Positions 32,701 through 40,281 of a stretch of DNA of 64,000 nucleotides are shown here, in pieces. The notes below the pieces were generated by a model. The model worked only from the letters and a program-made list of their open reading frames with translations. It was not told the DNA's origin and ran no database searches. Every line of letters starts with the position of its first letter. Positions within the stretch are counted from its first letter, which is position 1. The position numbers and the translations under genes are program-made. The stretch is from DATHZQ01 sp035458525 (GTDB lineage Bacteria > Actinomycetota > Acidimicrobiia > Spongiisociales > UBA5794), in contig DATHZQ010000091.1 of the NCBI GenBank assembly GCA_035458525.1, positions 62,001 through 126,000 of the forward strand. The letters are read 5' to 3'.

Positions 32701-33399
32701 ATGATGGCCAAGCGACTGAGAATGCTAGGCACGGTCCTGGCGCTGATCGGGCTCGGCTTTATGGTCGCGGGCGTCGTCGCCTACACGCGAGTGCAGGACG
32801 GCTACGAATCGCTCCAGGCGTTCAGCGAGACGCAGAACGTCAGCCTGAGCTACAACGAGGATGGCCAGCTCATCGATCGCGGCACCACTGAGGGCGCCGA
32901 GGCGATCATGACGACGCTGACCGACGACTGGGGCTACCCGGTCAACGAAGCAGACCTCGACCCGAACGATCCCCTCGTGAACACGGCAAGCGAGTACATG
33001 TACCAGATGGCCACGATCGTCTACCACGTGATCCACGGCACGCAGACGATCGAGCTGACCGAAACCGTTGAGTACAACGGCGAGACCTTCGCCGCGGGCA
33101 CGTACGAGTTCGACATCGATGGCCGCTACTGGACCGACTTCGACCGCATGCATCCGCTCGAGGGCCCGGCACGCGGCCAGGCCTGGACCGGAACCGTGCA
33201 TGGCCTCGTTGGCGAGCTCGGTGTAGGCACCGTGACGCACTCCACCCTGCAGATGGGCTTGGCCCTGGCAGGCATCCTGGGCGCCATCGGCCTCACCTCG
33301 CTGCTGGCGGGCGGCGGCCTCTGGTGGGCAGGCCGTGAAGAGACGACCGTTGTTCCCGACACCGTCCCAGCCGACTGGAAGAAGGAGACCACCGTCTAG
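32701..33399 (+). CDS. Two-segment membrane protein under ArsR-type control
   Basis: A 232-residue membrane protein. One segment is at the N-terminus (about 9-28, GTVLALIGLGFMVAGVVAY) and one near the C-terminus (about 183-210, LALAGILGAIGLTSLLAGGGL). Between them is an extracytoplasmic domain with WGYPVNEADLDPNDP and NTASEYMYQMATIVYH. I recall close relatives in actinobacteria being labelled aromatic ring-opening dioxygenase, but nothing catalytic is visible and I do not adopt that name. GAGGAGGAA precedes ATG 32701. The upstream ArsR operator suggests induction by a metal, metalloid or redox signal. Confidence 0.75.
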   Translation: MMAKRLRMLGTVLALIGLGFMVAGVVAYTRVQDGYESLQAFSETQNVSLSYNEDGQLIDRGTTEGAEAIMTTLTDDWGYPVNEADLDPNDPLVNTASEYMYQMATIVYHVIHGTQTIELTETVEYNGETFAAGTYEFDIDGRYWTDFDRMHPLEGPARGQAWTGTVHGLVGELGVGTVTHSTLQMGLALAGILGAIGLTSLLAGGGLWWAGREETTVVPDTVPADWKKETTV

Positions 33400-33419
33400 G
33401 CATCCACAACCCTGGCATG

Positions 33420-33447
33420 ACTCGAGGCCCCTGCGGGGGCCTCGAGT
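33420..33447 (+). terminator. Intrinsic-type terminator after the ArsR-controlled gene
   Basis: Perfect 12-bp arms ACTCGAGGCCCC and GGGGCCTCGAGT enclose a TGCG loop, 20 bp after the stop codon; GCGTTTGCG follows. It cleanly separates this gene from the next. Confidence 0.75.
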
Positions 33448-33622
33448 GCGTTTGCGATTCTCATCAGTAACGGTATCGCCAAAGGACGCACGTTCACCGA
33501 TCTCCCGGCCCAGCCGCAGGTGGCGCAGCGCGGAGCTCTCCTCCAAGGTTCGGAGGTAGGCACCGGCGACACGGAGCCATTCGTTCGCGTACCGTTGAGG
33601 TGACCCCTCTCCCGGAGGCCCG

Positions 33623-33952
33623 ATGCTGCACGCACCCAATGTCCGACCACTGGAACGTCGCATCCACTCGATGCGCGCCGAAGGAATGTCCCTCGACGAG
33701 ATTGCTGCCCGGTTCGATCGGAGCCCCGATCACATCAGCCGCGTGATCGAGTGGAGTGCGATCCCGCGACCACAGCCGCGGACCGGCCGCGTCGCCGAAG
33801 CGATGGAACGCCGGGTGTTGCGACTCCGCTTCGCTGGAGAGACCCACGAACAGATTGGGACGCGGTTCCGCCGCAGCGCACGCTTCATCCGACAGGTCGA
33901 GGGCCTCGCCCACTATCGCCGCGGTCTCGAGCTGCTGACGGCACCCTCCTAG
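33623..33952 (+). CDS. Small protein with two helix-turn-helix motifs
   Basis: A 109-residue basic protein. Two similar HTH-like segments stand in tandem: GMSLDEIAARFDRSPDHISRVI (about 21-42) and GETHEQIGTRFRRSARFIRQV (about 72-92). They resemble sigma-70 region 4 or resolvase-type HTHs. It has no other domain, so it is probably a small DNA-binding protein; its target is unknown. CCGGAGG precedes the start. Its stop overlaps that of the convergent M4 protease by 3 bp (within CTAG). Confidence 0.7.
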   Translation: MLHAPNVRPLERRIHSMRAEGMSLDEIAARFDRSPDHISRVIEWSAIPRPQPRTGRVAEAMERRVLRLRFAGETHEQIGTRFRRSARFIRQVEGLAHYRRGLELLTAPS

Positions 33953-35091
33953 CGCCGCCGGAGCAGACCCAAACCCGCCAACACCGATCCGAGCGGCAGA
34001 CATCCTTGCTGGGCCGGCCCGCCACCGCCGCCGCTCGTTGCGTCGATACCGACGGCCGTCCAGCCGTTGGCGACTGCGGTCTGCTGCGCACTGCCAGTCC
34101 CGTGGAGCTCACCGGCGATCGTCCAGGTCAGGTTGGCGCAATCCTGGAACACCGCCTGCGAGGTGAGCCGGTTGTCGGTCAGGGTGCGGAACCAGATGTT
34201 GCCGGCATCACCCCACGCATTGCCGCCGAGCTCCAGCGCCACGGTGTAGAACGCCTTGTTCGGGATGCCGGAGTTGATGTGGACGCCGCCATTGTCCGAG
34301 GTCGTCGTGACGAAGTCGTCCATATGCCCGGGCTGAGGGTCCTTGCCCAGCACCGGGTCGTCGTACGCCGTTCCCGGCGCCTTCATCGACCTGATGCCGT
34401 CGCCGTTGACGTTCCCGGTGAACAGGTCGCCTCCGATGATCCAATCAGCCGCGGCGGCCGACTGGTTGAGCGTGCGCTGGCGAACCAGCGAGCCGAAGAC
34501 ATCCGAGAAGTGCTCGTTGAGAGCGCCGGGCTGGTTGAAATACACCAACCCAGCCGTGAATTCCGTCACACCATGGGTCAGCTCATGGCCGATGACGTCG
34601 AGCGACTTCGTGAATCGATTGAACAGTCGCTGGTCCTCGGGCAGATCTTCGTCGCCATCGCCGTAGACCATCTGGGAGCCGTTCCAGAACGCGTTGTCGT
34701 AGCCAACTTGGTAGTGCACGGTGGAGTCGAGCCGCATGCCGCTGCCATCGATGGAGTCGCGCCCGAACACGTCCATGAAGAGGTCATAGGTGTCCCCGGA
34801 GCCGTCGTAGGCCTCGTCGACCGCCGGATCGCCTGAGGGCGGGTCGCCTTCGTTGCGCACCGGCGTGCCCGGCAGCGAACTGCCGTTGTTGGCGGTATAG
34901 ACGATTCGTTCCTTGCCGGGCATCGCAGCCGGCGCGGCCTCGAGACCGCCCTGCTGGCGCTGATCGCGGATCGCCTCGGAGACCTCCATGCTGGATTCGG
35001 CCGCTTGGCGTTGCGCCTCCGTGCCGTGCTCGACGACCTCTTCGTACATGTGGGGCGGAATGATGCAATGCAATCCGTGCCGTCCGGTCAT
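33949..35091 (-). CDS. Protealysin-like M4 metalloprotease with an unusual C-terminal tail
   Basis: A 380-residue thermolysin-family (M4) protease. Zinc and catalytic residues are H169-E170-L-T-H173, E193 (GALNEHFSDVFG) and H271 (NGGVHINSGIPNKAFY). The N-terminal ~50 residues, with CIIPPHMYEEV, match the short protealysin-type propeptide; there is no signal peptide. The extreme C-terminus, after a Gly run, reads GCLPLGSVLAGLGLLRRR: Cys, a hydrophobic stretch and three Arg. That looks like a miniature sorting or anchor signal. A gene for an emfourin-type inhibitor of such proteases lies 45 bp upstream on the same strand. Confidence 0.9.
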   Translation of the reverse strand: MTGRHGLHCIIPPHMYEEVVEHGTEAQRQAAESSMEVSEAIRDQRQQGGLEAAPAAMPGKERIVYTANNGSSLPGTPVRNEGDPPSGDPAVDEAYDGSGDTYDLFMDVFGRDSIDGSGMRLDSTVHYQVGYDNAFWNGSQMVYGDGDEDLPEDQRLFNRFTKSLDVIGHELTHGVTEFTAGLVYFNQPGALNEHFSDVFGSLVRQRTLNQSAAAADWIIGGDLFTGNVNGDGIRSMKAPGTAYDDPVLGKDPQPGHMDDFVTTTSDNGGVHINSGIPNKAFYTVALELGGNAWGDAGNIWFRTLTDNRLTSQAVFQDCANLTWTIAGELHGTGSAQQTAVANGWTAVGIDATSGGGGGPAQQGCLPLGSVLAGLGLLRRR

Positions 35092-35136
35092 CCTGCGCTC
35101 TCCCTCGCTCGGTGGCCGCTTGTGTTGTCGATTCCG

Positions 35137-35559
35137 CTACCCGCCGCCGGCTCGCGCTGCCTGGTTGAGCCAGCCCAACAGAGGCACCAACGTCTCGGGC
35201 GCCCCGGCGTCGCCGGTGCGCACCGAGACCCGACGATCCCCTGTCTCGATCACGACGACGTAGTTGAACTCGTCGGCGACGGTGCCATCCCCCGCGATCT
35301 CCTCAGGAAGGTCGAAGAAGCCTGACTCGTCGATCAGCCGGCGGAGATACGCCGCATCCTCCGCGGCGAGGTCCTCCGTCGATATCTCGACCGTGCGCGT
35401 GATTCCGGCAAAGCCACCGGACCGTTCGAACATGATCTTCACGACCTCAACCTCGCCGCTCGCCGTCGTCGCACTCCTGGCTTCTGTTTCCCCGATTGGA
35501 TCGCCGCAGCCGGCGCCCGCCAACAGGAGAACCGCTACCACGAAGATACGCAACGCCAC
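35137..35559 (-). CDS. Emfourin (protealin)-type M4 protease inhibitor as a lipoprotein
   Basis: A 140-residue protein whose mature part matches the emfourin inhibitors of protealysin-like proteases: MFERSGGFAGITRTVEIS, YLRRLIDESGFFDLPEEI, FNYVVVIETGD and PLLGWLNQAAR. These inhibitors are encoded next to their protease, as here. It differs from the Serratia prototype, which I recall as cytoplasmic: the first 18 residues are a signal peptide with lipobox AGAGC18, so it should be anchored outside the membrane. It is cotranscribed with, and upstream of, the protease gene. Confidence 0.88.
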   Translation of the reverse strand: MALRIFVVAVLLLAGAGCGDPIGETEARSATTASGEVEVVKIMFERSGGFAGITRTVEISTEDLAAEDAAYLRRLIDESGFFDLPEEIAGDGTVADEFNYVVVIETGDRRVSVRTGDAGAPETLVPLLGWLNQAARAGGG

Positions 35560-35616
35560 GGGTCCATGCTGTCACGCGGTGCCGGGCGGCTCAAGGTGGT
35601 TGGAACACGGATGGTG

Positions 35617-35856
35617 TCAGGTCGGAACGCGGCGGGTCTCGGCAAGGTCGCGAAGCGCCCGGTTTGGTGGCACGTTCTCGAGAAACGAACGCTGCATCTC
35701 GTGGTTGGCGATTCTCGAGCTCATCCGGTCGAGGCCGCCGAGACGCATCGACTCTGCGCGCGGGTCCCCGAAACTCGCCAAGACACCATGTGAGGTGAGA
35801 AACAGGTCGATCGGAAGCTCTGTGCTGTCGACGTCGTCAGATCCCCGCCATCGCAC
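35617..35856 (-). CDS. Possible small ORF overlapping the patatin stop
   Basis: A 79-residue reading frame starts at ATG 35856, inside the last codons of the patatin gene, in a different frame. Its sequence (PIDLFLTSHGVLASFGDPRA, then SSRIANHEMQRSFLENVPPN) has a natural composition, unlike the Arg-rich shadow frames. I do not recognise it. It could be a coupled small gene or the relic of a longer one. The rest of the gap 35560-35836 shows nothing else. Confidence 0.3.
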   Translation of the reverse strand: MRWRGSDDVDSTELPIDLFLTSHGVLASFGDPRAESMRLGGLDRMSSRIANHEMQRSFLENVPPNRALRDLAETRRVPT

Positions 35857-36715
35857 ATGCCTTCGTCACGTCCTTCTGCGCTTGCTGCTCAATGGCCGTG
35901 GCGGCCCCCGGGTTGCGTCGCGGGAAGCCTGCCGCAACCTCCATCAGCTCGAGGGTTGGTTCCACGACCACGACGCGGCGGCCGGCGCCTCGGAGTCGGC
36001 CGAGCTCGACGTTGAGCTGCTTGCGGGCGTGGCGCGCAAGAAGCCGCCGCGAGGGTCGCGTCATCGGCGACGAAACCAGCACCACATCGCCGGGGACTCC
36101 CAGAGCCAGGTCGGCGTGGGTGGGCGATACGACACCGCCGTCGATGTAGTCGTGGCCATCGATGTGCTTGGGTTGAAACATCCCAGGCACAGCTGAAGAG
36201 GCCGCAACGGCGTCGGCGACGCTCACGTCGGTGCGATCGCGACCGAACACGACGAGCTCACCGTCAGTGACCCGGACAGCAGGAATCCAAAGCCCTGGAG
36301 GCCACCCGTCGAGATCGGGCACGCCCGGGAACTGCTCGGCAAACGCGGTGGGAAACAAGCCCCGCGGAAGCAGCCCGGAGAGGGCCAAGACCACATTCGC
36401 GCGGGCATGCCACGCATCCCGTGCGAGCTTCACCGACAACGGGCGGACACTCTTTCGAGCTTCGCGCACCTCGCTGAGGACGGCATCCCGCTGTTCGGCG
36501 CTGGGCGGTCGGCCCATGGTGGCCACGATCCGTTCCGGGTCGGCGCCGCTGCGAACGGACGCCGCCACGGCGGCGCCGGCGGATGTGCCGATGACCGTCG
36601 CAACGGCGGACAGCGTGACGCCTCGGTCGCGCAACGCAGCGAGCACGCCGGCGTGATACACCCATCCGAGCGCCCCGCCCCCGCCGAGCACCAAGGACAG
36701 CCGAGCAGGATTCAC
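35837..36715 (-). CDS. Patatin-like phospholipase
   Basis: A 292-residue lipid acyl hydrolase with the complete patatin set: oxyanion loop GGGGALG (about 11-17), nucleophile GTSAG (about 43-47) and catalytic Asp in YIDGGVVSP. There is no signal peptide. It cleaves acyl chains from phospholipids or other lipids, probably at the inner membrane face. It stands alone apart from the possible small ORF overlapping its stop. Confidence 0.88.
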   Translation of the reverse strand: MNPARLSLVLGGGGALGWVYHAGVLAALRDRGVTLSAVATVIGTSAGAAVAASVRSGADPERIVATMGRPPSAEQRDAVLSEVREARKSVRPLSVKLARDAWHARANVVLALSGLLPRGLFPTAFAEQFPGVPDLDGWPPGLWIPAVRVTDGELVVFGRDRTDVSVADAVAASSAVPGMFQPKHIDGHDYIDGGVVSPTHADLALGVPGDVVLVSSPMTRPSRRLLARHARKQLNVELGRLRGAGRRVVVVEPTLELMEVAAGFPRRNPGAATAIEQQAQKDVTKACAMAGI

Positions 36716-36840
36716 CGGCCGTCGCCAGAACTACCGGAAGCCGAACGGCGCTGCCTATTCACAACAGCACGCTACCTCGATGATGACCCGACGATGCGGC
36801 GTCCGGCAGTATCTGCGCGCCTCACCGTAAGCTCGGGTCG

Positions 36841-37776
36841 ATGAACGGTGAACATGGCGGACAGGGCAAGAACGACACACGCGCCGGGTTGATCGAAGTG
36901 CGTGAGGGGCGAACCGCTGATATCAACGGCATGGGCGTCGTGCGGGTGCTGCCCACCAAGGGGCGCCGCACCGTCGGCCCCTGGTGCTTCGTCGACCTGA
37001 TGTCCGCCGCCGACGTCGCCGAACCTGACCCGATGGAGGTTGGCCCGCATCCCCACATCGGCTTGAGCACCGTGACCTGGCTGTTCGAGGGAGAGGCGTT
37101 GCACACGGACTCCCTCGGCACGGAACAGGTCATTCGGCCGGGTGAGCTGAACCTCATGACTGCGGGCCATGGGATCGCCCACGCCGAACTGGAGGTCAGG
37201 CGAGGCAGCGCGCCTGCTGCGGCTGACGCCGTGAAAGGTATCCAGATGTGGCTCGCCCAGACCGACGCAACGCGGCACGGACCTTCGAGCTTCGTTCACC
37301 ACAAGAACCTGCCGCATCTCGAGTTGGGCGGGGCTGAGGTGAGCCTGCTCGCCGGGACCATGGCGGGCGCAACGTCTCCTGTGGCCACCGACTGGCCGCT
37401 CCTCGGGGTCGACGCCACCCTCCACCTGAACGAGGCGACCCTGCCGGTCGAGCCCTCCTTCGAACACGCCATCGTTCCGATCGACCGACGCGCCAAGGTG
37501 AACGACACGATCGTGGAGCCCGGGTCGCTGGCCATCGTTTCACCAGGAGTCGAGCGGCTCAACATCGCAACGGCCGGCTCGCCCGGGCGGGTCATGCTCC
37601 TTGGCGGCCTCCCGTTCCCAGCTCGCATTCAGATGTGGTGGAACTTCGTCGCACGAAATCGCGAGGAACTGACGCAGGCCTGGCTCGACTGGCGCAACCA
37701 CAATGACGATCGGTTCGCACGGGTCCCATCTCGACTCGACCGCATCGAAGCACCGCAGCCCATCTGGATTCGCTGA
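36841..37776 (+). CDS. Pirin-family cupin protein
   Basis: A 311-residue bicupin. The N-terminal cupin has the pirin metal-binding set: GPHPHIGLSTVTWLFEGE (His-x-His), then HTDSLG and GHGIAHAE. Some bacterial pirins have quercetinase activity and others regulate metabolism; neither can be assigned here. It is a single gene between the patatin (divergent) and the LysM protein. Confidence 0.85.
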   Translation: MNGEHGGQGKNDTRAGLIEVREGRTADINGMGVVRVLPTKGRRTVGPWCFVDLMSAADVAEPDPMEVGPHPHIGLSTVTWLFEGEALHTDSLGTEQVIRPGELNLMTAGHGIAHAELEVRRGSAPAAADAVKGIQMWLAQTDATRHGPSSFVHHKNLPHLELGGAEVSLLAGTMAGATSPVATDWPLLGVDATLHLNEATLPVEPSFEHAIVPIDRRAKVNDTIVEPGSLAIVSPGVERLNIATAGSPGRVMLLGGLPFPARIQMWWNFVARNREELTQAWLDWRNHNDDRFARVPSRLDRIEAPQPIWIR

Positions 37777-37835
37777 GCGGGGCCGCACGGCTCCGCGACG
37801 CTGCGTAGCGTGGGCGCCAGGAAACGGAGGCCGCG

Positions 37836-38885
37836 ATGGAACATGTGGTGCAGTCCGGCGAGACGCTGAAGACGATCGCCGCCGCATACGGAACGACCGT
37901 TGCCCAGATGATTGCGGCCAACCCGGACCTGGAGGATCCGGATCGCATCGCCAAGAACCAGGTGTTGCAGATCCCGTCCGGCGAGGTCGCCTCTGCCGAG
38001 GAGCCGCAAGCAGCACCCGGGGACACGACGACTACCTCCTACACGGTGCAATCGGGCGACACGTTGAAGGCCATCGCAGCCAGCCACGACGTGACCCTGA
38101 CGGCAGTGATCGCAGCCAACCCTGACATCGAACCCGACAACATCCGTCGCGGGCAAGTGATCACCATTCCGGCAGCAACCGCCACGGCTGGGTCCCCGCC
38201 ACGCGGGACGACGTCCAACCGGCCGGCACCCAAGCCGCGACCGCCGCGCCGCACACCCGGGGGTCGCGACTGGTCAACGGTCCATGTGAACGAACGCATG
38301 GTCTACGTGATGGAGCGGCTCGTCGAGTACGGCTACCCGGTGAACGGTTCCGCAGGCGTCCTGGGCAACCTCTATTACGAGTCCGGCGTCCTGCCCAACC
38401 GCATCGAGGGAAGCAACGCCAAGACACCGATGCGCGCACCCGGATTCGACGGGAAGAAGCATGACTTCTCACCCGAGGAGGTGATGCGCCGCAAGCCGGA
38501 TGCGGAGGAGGGTCCGCGCAAGGCGGGCATCGGCCTCGCCCAGTGGACGGCGCCTCCGCGGCGGCGGAGGCTCTTCGAGCACGAGTACGACGGTCGGGTA
38601 CTCGGCGCTGCGATCCTGTCGGACATGGATGCTCAGATCGACTTCCTGGTCGAAGAGTTGCGCTCGCGGTACAGAGCGGTGGAGGCCGTGGTCTCCAACC
38701 CGAAGGTCCGCCTCAACGATGCCTGCGACGAGGTGCTGTACAGCTTCGAGACGCCGGGCTCGGTGATCGGCAACGACGGCAAGAGGCTGCCCCGCACCGA
38801 CCCGGCCGTCGAGACCGTCTTTCTCGTGCGGCGCAAACACGCCAGGAGAGCCAGGCGCCTCTACCTGAAGGCGAACCCGGCCTGA
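37836..38885 (+). CDS. LysM-LysM-phage-tail-type lysozyme protein without signal peptide
   Basis: A 349-residue protein. There are two LysM domains (about 2-48, VVQSGETLKTIAAAYGTTV; about 68-112, YTVQSGDTLKAIAASHDVT), a Pro/Arg linker, and a C-terminal domain resembling phage-tail lysozymes. That domain carries the motif GVLGNLYYESGVLPNRIEGSNA with the likely catalytic Glu, followed by GIGLAQWTAPPRRRRL. It should bind and cut peptidoglycan, yet the first residues are MEHVVQSGE, with no signal peptide or anchor. Either it is released by lysis or a non-classical route, or it belongs to a phage-like particle. No phage structural genes are near. Confidence 0.82.
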   Translation: MEHVVQSGETLKTIAAAYGTTVAQMIAANPDLEDPDRIAKNQVLQIPSGEVASAEEPQAAPGDTTTTSYTVQSGDTLKAIAASHDVTLTAVIAANPDIEPDNIRRGQVITIPAATATAGSPPRGTTSNRPAPKPRPPRRTPGGRDWSTVHVNERMVYVMERLVEYGYPVNGSAGVLGNLYYESGVLPNRIEGSNAKTPMRAPGFDGKKHDFSPEEVMRRKPDAEEGPRKAGIGLAQWTAPPRRRRLFEHEYDGRVLGAAILSDMDAQIDFLVEELRSRYRAVEAVVSNPKVRLNDACDEVLYSFETPGSVIGNDGKRLPRTDPAVETVFLVRRKHARRARRLYLKANPA

Positions 38886-38959
38886 GCACGACCATGAGTT
38901 TGTGATCGAAGGGCTTGACGCCCCTAGCCGGTCTTGGCCTTGCATCGTAGCGTCGCACA

Positions 38960-40276
38960 ATGGAAACGACGCTGGAATCCGCCGCCTCCATCGACCGCCA
39001 CATCCCCCTGGCCGCCGCCCTCACCGAGGCGAACCGCTGCCTCATGTGCTGGGACGCCCCGTGCACGAGGGCCTGCCCAACCTCGATCGACGTCCCCGGC
39101 TTCATCAAGCGCATCGCCAACCGGGACGACCTCGGTGCAGCGCGGGTCATCCTCGACGCCAACGTCCTTGGCGACTCGTGCGCCCATGCCTGCCCGACCA
39201 CAGTGCTGTGCGAGGGAGCGTGCGTGATGAACGACGTGGACGGCAGGGCCGTCGCCATCGGCGCCCTCCAGGGGTACGCCACCGGCCCGTTGATCGATGC
39301 GGGTATCCAGCCGTTCCCCTCGAAGCCGCCCACCGGCAAACATGTCGCCGTCGTCGGAGGGGGTCCGGCCGGCTTGGCGTGCGCGGCGGAGCTGCAGCGC
39401 CGCGGCCACACCGCAGTCGTCTTCGACGCAGCCGACGAGCCCGGCGGATTGAACACCCACGGCGTAGCGGAGTACAAGGTTCCGCACGAAGCTGCGCTGG
39501 CTGAGATCGCCTGGATCGAGGCCGGCGGCGTTGAGATTCGGCGCAACGCCCTGATCGCGGATGCGAGTGCGTTCGACTCCTTGCTCGACGGATACGACGC
39601 CGTGTTTGTCGGCGTCGGGCTCGGCAGGATTCGCCCGCTGCAGCTGCCGGGCGAGGACCTGCAAGGGGTGCACGATGCGCTCGCCCTCATCGCCGCCTCC
39701 AAAGCCGAGATGATCGCCCAGGACCTGTTTCGGGGGCAGACGGTGGTCGTGCTGGGCGGGGGCAACACGGCGATCGATGCTGCTCGGCTGGCAACACGAC
39801 TCGCCGCTGCGAGAGTCAGCCTCGTCTATCGACGCGGACCCGACCACATGCCGGCGTACCGCCACGAAATCGACGAAGCCCGAGCAGAGGGTGTGACGTT
39901 CTCGTTCTGGCTTTCGCCTGTAGGCGTCGAGGGCGAGGGTGCGGTTGCATCGCTTCGGTGTGAGCGCACGGCTCCGGGGGTACCCGGCACCGACGGGCGA
40001 CCCTCGGTCGTCGGCACCGGGGAGACCGAGCTCGTCCCATGCGACGTCGTGATCGTCGCGACCGGGCAGGAGACGCACGCGGCTTTCCTGGAGTCGGCGG
40101 CGCTCGATCTCGACGCAAGCGGCCGGGTCGTCACCGACGACCACGGTCGGACGTCCCGCGCACGGGTGTGGGCCGGAGGCGACTGCGTCAACGGCGGCAA
40201 GGAGGTCGTCAATGCGGTTGCCGAGGGTATGGCGGCGGCACGGAGCATCGACGACGCACTGAGCGGAAGGAGGTGA
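38960..40276 (+). CDS. preT: Dihydropyrimidine dehydrogenase subunit PreT
   Basis: A 438-residue electron-input subunit. The N-terminal part binds Fe-S clusters (CLMCWDAPCTRACP and a following Cys-rich stretch CAHACPTTVLCEGAC). An FAD-binding Rossmann fold (VAVVGGGPAGLACAAEL) and an NAD(P)H-binding fold (VVVLGGGNTAIDAARLA) follow, ending with WAGGDCVNGGKEVVNAVAEG. It oxidises NAD(P)H and passes electrons to PreA. The preA ribosome site AAGGAGGTGA overlaps its stop codon, so the two are tightly coupled. Confidence 0.92.
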   Translation: METTLESAASIDRHIPLAAALTEANRCLMCWDAPCTRACPTSIDVPGFIKRIANRDDLGAARVILDANVLGDSCAHACPTTVLCEGACVMNDVDGRAVAIGALQGYATGPLIDAGIQPFPSKPPTGKHVAVVGGGPAGLACAAELQRRGHTAVVFDAADEPGGLNTHGVAEYKVPHEAALAEIAWIEAGGVEIRRNALIADASAFDSLLDGYDAVFVGVGLGRIRPLQLPGEDLQGVHDALALIAASKAEMIAQDLFRGQTVVVLGGGNTAIDAARLATRLAAARVSLVYRRGPDHMPAYRHEIDEARAEGVTFSFWLSPVGVEGEGAVASLRCERTAPGVPGTDGRPSVVGTGETELVPCDVVIVATGQETHAAFLESAALDLDASGRVVTDDHGRTSRARVWAGGDCVNGGKEVVNAVAEGMAAARSIDDALSGRR

Positions 40277-40281
40277 CGGGG

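Noticed and set aside
32701..33399. Aromatic ring-opening dioxygenase (LigA) as product name
   Set aside because: The protein is a two-segment membrane protein with no metal-binding or dioxygenase motif.
33586..33598. Shared TACCGTTGAG before the genes at 33623 and 43572
   Set aside because: It may be a common -10-like element, but two copies of a short string in 64 kb are weak evidence and the surrounding sequences differ.
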